Source: Marsupella aquatica (lineage: Eukaryota > Marchantiophyta). From it: a DNA stretch of 64,000 nucleotides. A program made the translations under genes and the position numbers. The notes beneath the pieces were generated by a model. The model searched no databases. It saw only the letters and a program-made list of their open reading frames with translations, and had not been told where the DNA came from. The stretch covers positions 18,724,001-18,788,000 of the forward strand of contig OZ316893.1 of assembly GCA_973895155.1 (NCBI GenBank), written 5' to 3'. Positions 57,652-64,000 of this stretch are shown piece after piece. The first letter of the stretch is position 1. Each line of letters opens with the position of its first letter.

Positions 57652-58642
57652 GAAGAGATTAGAGGTGAAGTGGCCTGGTTTTGGGAGGTGTTTACTAGAG
57701 CTTCTCCAAACAAGGACGACAATGCTCCAAAATGGATTTCCAAGAATGAATATGACGTCCACAGAGTTCATTGGCTAGAGGATACTGAGGTAAATGACAC
57801 TGCTCATTAATTTAGTCATTGGGATTTGTCAGATTACAGTTCTTTGACCACAGTATTTCTTGACGAGAGAGTTTACCTACAATAGGAACTGCACAATCTT
57901 TTGTTTCTCTTTTAAAGTAGTGATAGAAGTTGGTTCACATGCATGTTGAATTGATGTTTTCTAGCTTGCCATGGATTTTCTCAGGTGGAGTACTTCTTCA
58001 AGTTCCGAGATTGGTTGGAGAGTGAAGGGAAACGCTACACTATTGGATTGAGATCCTTTCAAGCAATGAAGCCTTATTTCATTCATACTATGAAGGATCA
58101 AAATGTTTGTTGTTGTAAGCAACACGTTGAAATGCAACTGATCTGTAAAGCCTTTTTCAAGCAATGACAGACTTTGCATCCTACCAACTGCAATTGTAGT
58201 TGTGATGTTTGTATCCCTCGACTTGTCTTGCTTGGCCCTGTTGAAAGAAATGGAACACCTCCGGTTATAGATCCACTTGTAGAAGAGCCTGTAACTTGCA
58301 AAGCCCATAAATGCTCACTACCTTCTACAAGAGCATGGTGTGCTAGTGCTTTATGCATGAAAGCAAAAATTGATGACCGTTGGTACAAAAGAAAGTGCTT
58401 GGTGGGTCTTTGTGAAGATTGTGGGCCTAGCGGATTGGAATTGTGTCCATGGGAGGAGAGGTTTGATCCTGAGGCATGTGTTACTTGGGAAACTTATGAG
58501 TATGTGGTGCTCGATGATTTACCACAGCCGCACAGAAGGAAAAAGAAAGTACAGGCAGCTGATGATGGGCAGCCAGCAAAACCTAAGAAGAGGCTCCGAT
58601 TGGTGAAGAAAACCACATCAATGCAAGTTTTCCTGGAGAAGG
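57652..58642 (+). pseudogene. Truncated duplicate of the RNase-H-like transposase gene
   Basis: About 990 bp nearly identical to 61076-62074, including an intron at the same place (after CTGAG/GTAAATGACACTGCTCAT). It is therefore a DNA duplication, not a retrocopy. It codes for the Cys-rich region (KHEYD-type exon start, VEYFFKFRDWLESEGK, CNCSCDVCIP, CKAHKCSLPSTRAWC). A TGA in FFKQ-TGA-QT (AAG in the other copy) and loss of everything after FLEK make it non-functional. Confidence 0.88.
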
Positions 58643-59880
58643 CTCAAAGCAAGCTAGACTGGGTATTATTTGGTCCCAACTATGTCATACTCATCAATAC
58701 TTTATGAAAGGTACTAATACAAAGGGAGGACCAAAAAGGACCATGGAATGGTGGAGATGTATTTGTGATTGTGTGGCCAAGATGAGAGGGAGATCTAATA
58801 CGGTTATACAACTGGATCACATTTGACTGAAGGACTTCTTACTCTTGTCCTCTATGGTAGCCAGGTAAGTACTTTCTTGGCATTTCAAATGCTTCAGGAG
58901 CGTAGCATGGTATTGTTGTCTATATTGGTACTTTCTTGGTATTTGAAATACTCTGGCTTTCTTGGTATTTTGAAATTATGCACGAGGGAGGGGGGGGGCA
59001 AGTTACTCCGAGGGGGGAGTATAGTTGCGTCCAAGTTACGGTCTATTGTTTGACCCGCAGTCTTGGTGCACAGTCCACAATTTGTCTTTAGTCGAGGCCT
59101 TTGAGAGCTTTGAAGAAAGTTTCAAGAACCACAATCGGATGGGGATTCGATACAATTTTTGCAATAGAAATGTCAATAGAACTCTGATGGAACAACTTCT
59201 CAAGATTCAGGCGGGGATTCAGGGGTCTTCGCACGTTATTTTGCCCTGTTTAGTCTTGGGAAGGCTGTAGTTAGGATGCAGCGGAAGGAAGGGATGGAGA
59301 GCAGACAGTGTTCTTTGAACAGAATGTGTCGCTCGAGGCATCGTGTTTCTTTTTACCACACCTAGAGGGTCCCAATGGAGTATCTTTCTTGCATCTCGAT
59401 GATAGAAACCATCGATGACAACAAATCCATATCTTAAGCAAGATCGAACTCTAGCATTGTAGATCTGGTGAGTTTGAACTGCTTGTTGCCAGCTACGACT
59501 AATTGCACATCGGTTTTGCATATCCCCCCATGGAAGCTTTGGAGTAATTAGCTGGACCGCGATGTCATTCGGGATGTCAAAACGGTTAAGATAGTTCCTC
59601 TGATCTTGCCAATGTCATCACAGTCTTTGTGTCTGCAAGCACATTCAATCTGTTTATCGGCATGGTTTTTGATCCCGTGGTTGCCTGCCTAAATCACAAA
59701 ACTGGTAAACCCTCTGAAAAAATCACGAGGTCCTGGCAGGCTGCAATGCAAAATTGGAGATTCAAAAAACCATTTACGCAACATCTCCTAATCGTGACTG
59801 CTCAGAAAGAATAGACTTGAAGCGTCCTTGGTGTAAGAGATCATGGTGGCGGCTGTTGCTATGAGGATCAAGTTGCACTA
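58643..59880. other. No gene recognised
   Basis: Unrelated to the downstream gene at the points checked. Holds a poly-G tract near 58990 and short ORFs only. Confidence 0.4.
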
Positions 59881-62800
59881 GTGGGGTCGAGGGGAAGATC
59901 TAGCCAATTGAGAGAGCTGCCATTCACAGAATTTGTTCTCTCTGGTGTACTGTGCAAGGGGCAGCAGGCGCAATCTAAGAAGGATGTGAAGGGCAGGATA
60001 AGCACAGGCCTCGACATTGAACAATTGAATCGCCAATTGCAAGCCCAATTGCAGGTAAGAAGATTCATTGACCTTTCAGGTCTGATTCTCAATGTCACTC
60101 GTTGCCAACAAATTCACTTTAATTTCAGCTGTGTACTGGTTAGTTTTCAGGTACCGGTTGTTGTAGTTGTCAAACACTAAGCATTTGGTGTGTTGGCCTA
60201 ATGCAGATTATTGGAGTTTGAGATTTAGGGTAGCCCAAGCTAGTTGAGTAGCGTCATGACAATTTCATCCCACTCTTTGCAAGAATTAGAAGCTACAGCC
60301 AAGAAGCAGCAACGCAATCTCAGAAGAAAGGAGCGAAGAGCACGACAAGTAGTGAACCAATTGAAAATTGATGCCAAACAAGTTATAGAAGCTGCAAACA
60401 CAGAGGTGAGATGAAGCTAGAGTCTTCAAGGAGCAGGTGCTTGCTGAGATTGCTCAAGAGAGCGCTGCTACTCAACATCAAATTCAGGAGTTGGAAACAT
60501 GTGTTGCCACTTTACAGACTTGCTTGAATGTCACAGCTAGGCGTGCATCGAATGCAAGTTCTCAACAAAGATGTAGAGAAAACAGAGGACGTCTTGTTGC
60601 AAAGCTTGTAGAAAATGACAACTCAGTGGTTCCTAATAGAGGACGTAGGAGTGAAACATATGTGGTTTCACAGATTGTCAAAACTTTTAGGTCTTGCACC
60701 ACACGCCATAACTTAGCCTCAAAGTTGTCTATTTATGAGGCGCTTTTGGCTCCACAAGGCTATGAAGCAATTGCATCCCACGTCTTTTGGTTGCCCTAAA
60801 CAAGACCTGTCCTGGAGAACAGCAGCTATTGATATGAAGAAGGTATTGAAAATTGTCAAATATGCTAGGCGAAAAGATCACAAAGCTGCTAAAGATATCA
60901 TCTTGAGCTCGTTGACTGGGACAGAAGTGGTGGGCAAGAGATATCAAAGCGCTCTTGCAAGAGCACTGTGTGTGAAGAGAGGGCCAATATCTACCGCAAG
61001 TAAGATCAGAAGTCTTTTGGATGGAGATGAAACCCTGAGGTTTCCCTTGGGTCAGCGGAATCTGATCGTCTTTCTGAAGAGATTAGAGGTGAAGTGGCCT
61101 GGTTTTGGGAGGTGTTTACTAGAGCTTCTCCAAACAAGGACGGCAATGCTCGGAAAAGGATTTCCAAGAACGAATATGACATCCACAGAGTTCATTGGCT
61201 AGAGGATACTGAGGTAAATGACACTGCTCATGAATTTAGTCATTGGGATTTGTCAGATTACAATTCTTTGACCACAGAACCTCTTGACGAGAGAGTTCAC
61301 CTACAATAGGAACTGCACAATCTTTTGTTTCTCTTAAGTAGTGATAGAACTTGGTTCACATGCATGTTGAATTGATGTTTTCTAGCATGCTAATGTGGAT
61401 TTTCTCATTGTGATAGGTGGAGTACTTCTTCAAGTTCCGAGATTGGTTGGAGAGTGAAGGGAAATGCTACACTATTGGATTGAGATCCTTTCAAGCAATG
61501 AAGCCTTATTTCATTCGTACTATGAAGGATCGAAACGTTTGCTGTTGTAAGCAACACGTCAAAATGCAACTGATTTGTAAAGCCTTTTTCAAGCAAAGAC
61601 AGACTTTGCATCCTACCAACTGCAATTGTAGCTGTGATGTTTGTATCCCTCAACTTGTCTTGCTTGGCCCTGTTGAAAGAAATGGAACACCTCCGGTTAT
61701 AGATCCACCTGTAGAAGAGCCTGTAACTTGCAAAGCCCATAAATGCTCACTACCTTCTACGAGAGCATGGTGTGCTAGTGCTTTATGCATGAAAGCAAAA
61801 ATTGATGACCGTTGGTACAAAAGAAAGTGCTTGGTGGGTCTTTGTGAAGATTGTGGGCCTGGCGGATTGGAATTGTGTCCATGGGAGGAGAGGTTTGATC
61901 CTGAGGCATGTGTTACTTGGGAAACTTATGAGTATGTGGTGCTCGATGATTTACCACAGCCGCACAGAAGGAAAAAGAAAGTACAGGCAGCTGATGATGG
62001 GCAGCCGGCAAAACCTAAGAAGAGGCTCCGATTGGTGAAGAAAACCACATCAATGCGAGTTTTCCTGGAGAAGGTATACAGTACTGTGGAGGCTTTCATT
62101 AAGCATGATTTCTATGCAAGATGGCAAGGAGAACAATATCAGAATTGTTTGAAGACATTTCAGAAGGGTACAATTGTTTCCTCAATAGATTTTGCCGAGA
62201 ATTACACTTTTGCAGTACAAGATGAGGTCCAAAGTCTTCACTGGGACAATCATCAGATTACAATTCTTGTGCTGATCACATACCGTCATCAGCATGATAA
62301 GGAGGATGACCCCATTGTGTATGACTCCCATGGTAAAAAAATTACCAGGTTCATTGAAGCTGATTACCACTTTTTCATTTCAGACGACAACAGTCATGAC
62401 ACTTTTTTCGTCCAACATTGCTTGGACTTTCATTGAAGCTGGATGCAAGAGCAGGGTTTCCTTGTCAACAACCGTATCATGTGGTCTGATGGGTGTGCAG
62501 CCCAATTCAAGGCTTGTCGGCCGTTCTCATATGTAGCCAAGTACTACAATGAATACGGAGCAAGGATGATGTGGTGTTTTCATGCCTCGGGGCATGGGAA
62601 AGGACTACAGGTATATGTTGCATTCTTTGACTACAGTTTTGAGCCATGTTTTATGCATGCATGCACTCTACTATGCTTGCAATCGTTTTAAATTATATTA
62701 TGATTGTTTGTACTGTCATATACTTATTTCATTCCACAGGATGGTCTTGGAGGTGGAGTGAAGAGTGCCCTTCGAAAGGAGCAATTACGAACAGAAGGAG

Positions 62801-63828
62801 GGCATCCAATGGAGGGTGCAAAGGATGTTGTGGCATTCTTGAAAGAACGCTTTTGCCTGGGGAAGGAAAGGGAGTATGATAAGAAACAAGGAGTTCGACG
62901 TTTCTTTTGGGAGATAGGAGTGCAAGAAGTTCAGAGAATTCAGGCAAATGAATGCTTGTCTATCAAGGGTATTAGGCAGATGCACTGTTTTTTGGGGTAC
63001 AGCAAGGAGAATCCGATGATGTTGAAATGTCGTGACCTGGCATGTTTTTGTGAGGATTGTGTGGTTGATGCAGAGAATCATAGCAATTGCGAGAATCAAG
63101 CATGGGTCAACCCATGGGATGTTGACCATGTGTTTCCACTGCAGCCAATTGAGATTGCTAGTATTATTCAAGACATGCATGGTGGCCTAGATGCTAACAA
63201 TTGTGACTATGAAAATTACCTTGGAGATCTGGTCGACGTTGGTGATTACTTTGCTGTTCTGGCTGAGGAAGGGAACATTTGGCATGCAGAATTTTATATT
63301 TTGCTGTGCACAAAGTTGGCTGCTATTGTTGAAGCAGACTTCACTGATGATTACGGTGCAAAGTTCTTGAAGGGTGATAGAGTGTTGGCTGGCACTTGGT
63401 ATCAACAGTATGGCAGGTTATCGGATTATTGTTTTGTTAGATATGAGAAGGCTAGCTTGAGTTATGTGGATGTGTCCTCTGTGGTACACATCAAATTTGG
63501 TCTTGTACCAACAAAGGTTGTGAGCGGTTCACCAGGATTCAAAATTTCATCCAACACCCTAGATGCAATTTTGTGTTCAACAGAAAGGTACTCAGTCTGA
63601 ATGATGTCTGATTTAAATTTTGTATGATTTCAATTCTGAAGGGTTTATAATATCAGTTTAATACCAGTTTAGTACTTGAGTATAATACCAGTTTAGTAAT
63701 TGGTCACCTGAGTTTAAGTATAGTTTAGACCAGTTTACATGAAGGGGCATCTAATTGCGAGTGTCTTTGTTTACTTCAGGGCGAATCCTTCAGTGAGTAC
63801 ATGCAATGAACTTGTATGGCTAAGTTAG
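59881..63828 (+). pseudogene. RNase-H-like transposase or transposase-derived gene, nearly complete
   Basis: Multi-exon gene of an uncharacterised family I recognise mainly from invertebrate genomes. Early exons (59881-60053; 60256 on) are coiled coil and basic, with an apparent extra base near 60414 and frame changes near 60780 and 61030. Introns: 61214-61416 and 62611-62739. Exon 61417-62610 has a Cys-rich region (CNCSCDVC, CALCMKAKI-like, CLVGLCEDCG), then acidic-residue motifs SIDFAENYTF, FISDDNSHD and IMWSDGCAAQFK, and continues with HASGHGKGLQ/DGLGGGVKSALR across the intron. These are the D, D and HGKG...DG-GG motifs of the family. A TGA at 62434-62436 breaks the frame. The C-terminus holds more Cys motifs and a VGDYFAVLAEEG...YCFVRYEK module. 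The last exon may be 63780-63828. Confidence 0.68.
63651..63735 (+). repeat. ATACCAGTTTAGTA repeats
   Basis: ATACCAGTTTAGTA at 63661 and 63685 with looser copies (TATCAGTTTAATACC, GACCAGTTTAC) around. The window end (63956-63989) also has CCAAGTACC steps. Confidence 0.7.
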
Positions 63829-64000
63829 CCTGCAATTCTCAAGGACAGGTAAACGTACACACAAGATTCATAGAGTGACCCCATTATAATACTTGTTTCT
63901 TTGTCATTAATACTAATTGCATCTTATGCAATACCTAGTCTGTAGTACTTAATGCTCATATAATACCAAGTACCAAGTACCAAATACCTACTTCATAATA

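Noticed and set aside
61094-61309. Reading 61094-61309 as a separate small gene
   Set aside because: It is the 3' end of an exon of the RNase-H-like gene (up to 61213) plus intron sequence read through.
1-64000. tRNA, rRNA or organelle genes
   Set aside because: No T-arm or conserved rRNA motif was noticed on either strand; a tRNA-scan would be the decisive test.

Overview
The window looks like nuclear DNA of a plant (a land plant or close streptophyte relative), taken from a heterochromatin-like nest of transposable elements. Reasons: plant-type Ty1/copia elements with a tRNA-iMet primer site, a CACTA (En/Spm) element with Tnp2 and Transposase_24 genes, an L1-type LINE with a DUF4283-like ORF1, GT-AG introns, and a PHD array resembling the plant protein EDM2. 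I see no conserved housekeeping gene, tRNA, rRNA or CRISPR, and cannot name the species.

Layout. 1-4.5 kb: no recognised gene, except a broken coiled-coil ORF. 4.5-33.2 kb: an old minus-strand copia element (copia-1) split by three insertions whose target-site duplications can be read directly. These are a 16.4 kb CACTA element (5731-22088, TSD AAT), a full-length L1-type LINE (25217-31341, TSD AACTCATCAA) and a 287 bp MITE (31360-31646, TSD TTTGTAGG). Removing each insert rejoins copia-1 sequence that matches an uninterrupted relative (copia-2) in this window. 36-50.6 kb: a decayed minus-strand transposase gene resembling the Plavaka branch of the CMC superfamily. It is cut by copia-2 (41637-48014, identical-length 344 bp LTRs, TSD TGTTG) and by a 482 bp MITE (48109-48590), and an unrecognised ORF of about 830 codons sits in one of its introns. 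50.6-53.9 kb: no clear gene, some short repeats. 53.96-56.9 kb: the 3' end of a second CACTA element on the minus strand. 57-57.6 kb: a small array of hairpin repeats. 57.6-63.8 kb: a transposase-like gene with an apparent RNase-H fold and a partial DNA-level duplicate upstream.

Most interesting is CACTA-1. Between its exact ends and upstream of its transposase it carries three ORFs on the same strand that are not usual CACTA genes: an EDM2-like triple-PHD protein, a tandem-BRCT protein and an F-box-like protein. EDM2 is a plant chromatin factor acting on transposon-derived heterochromatin, so an element carrying its own EDM2-like reader may interfere with host silencing; that role is inference. 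Next are the Plavaka-like transposase, the RNase-H-like gene that resembles uncharacterised proteins I know mainly from invertebrates, and the unknown ORF with a three-fold internal repeat.

Most ORFs carry one or more stop codons explicable as C-to-T changes, as expected from decay of methylated transposons.
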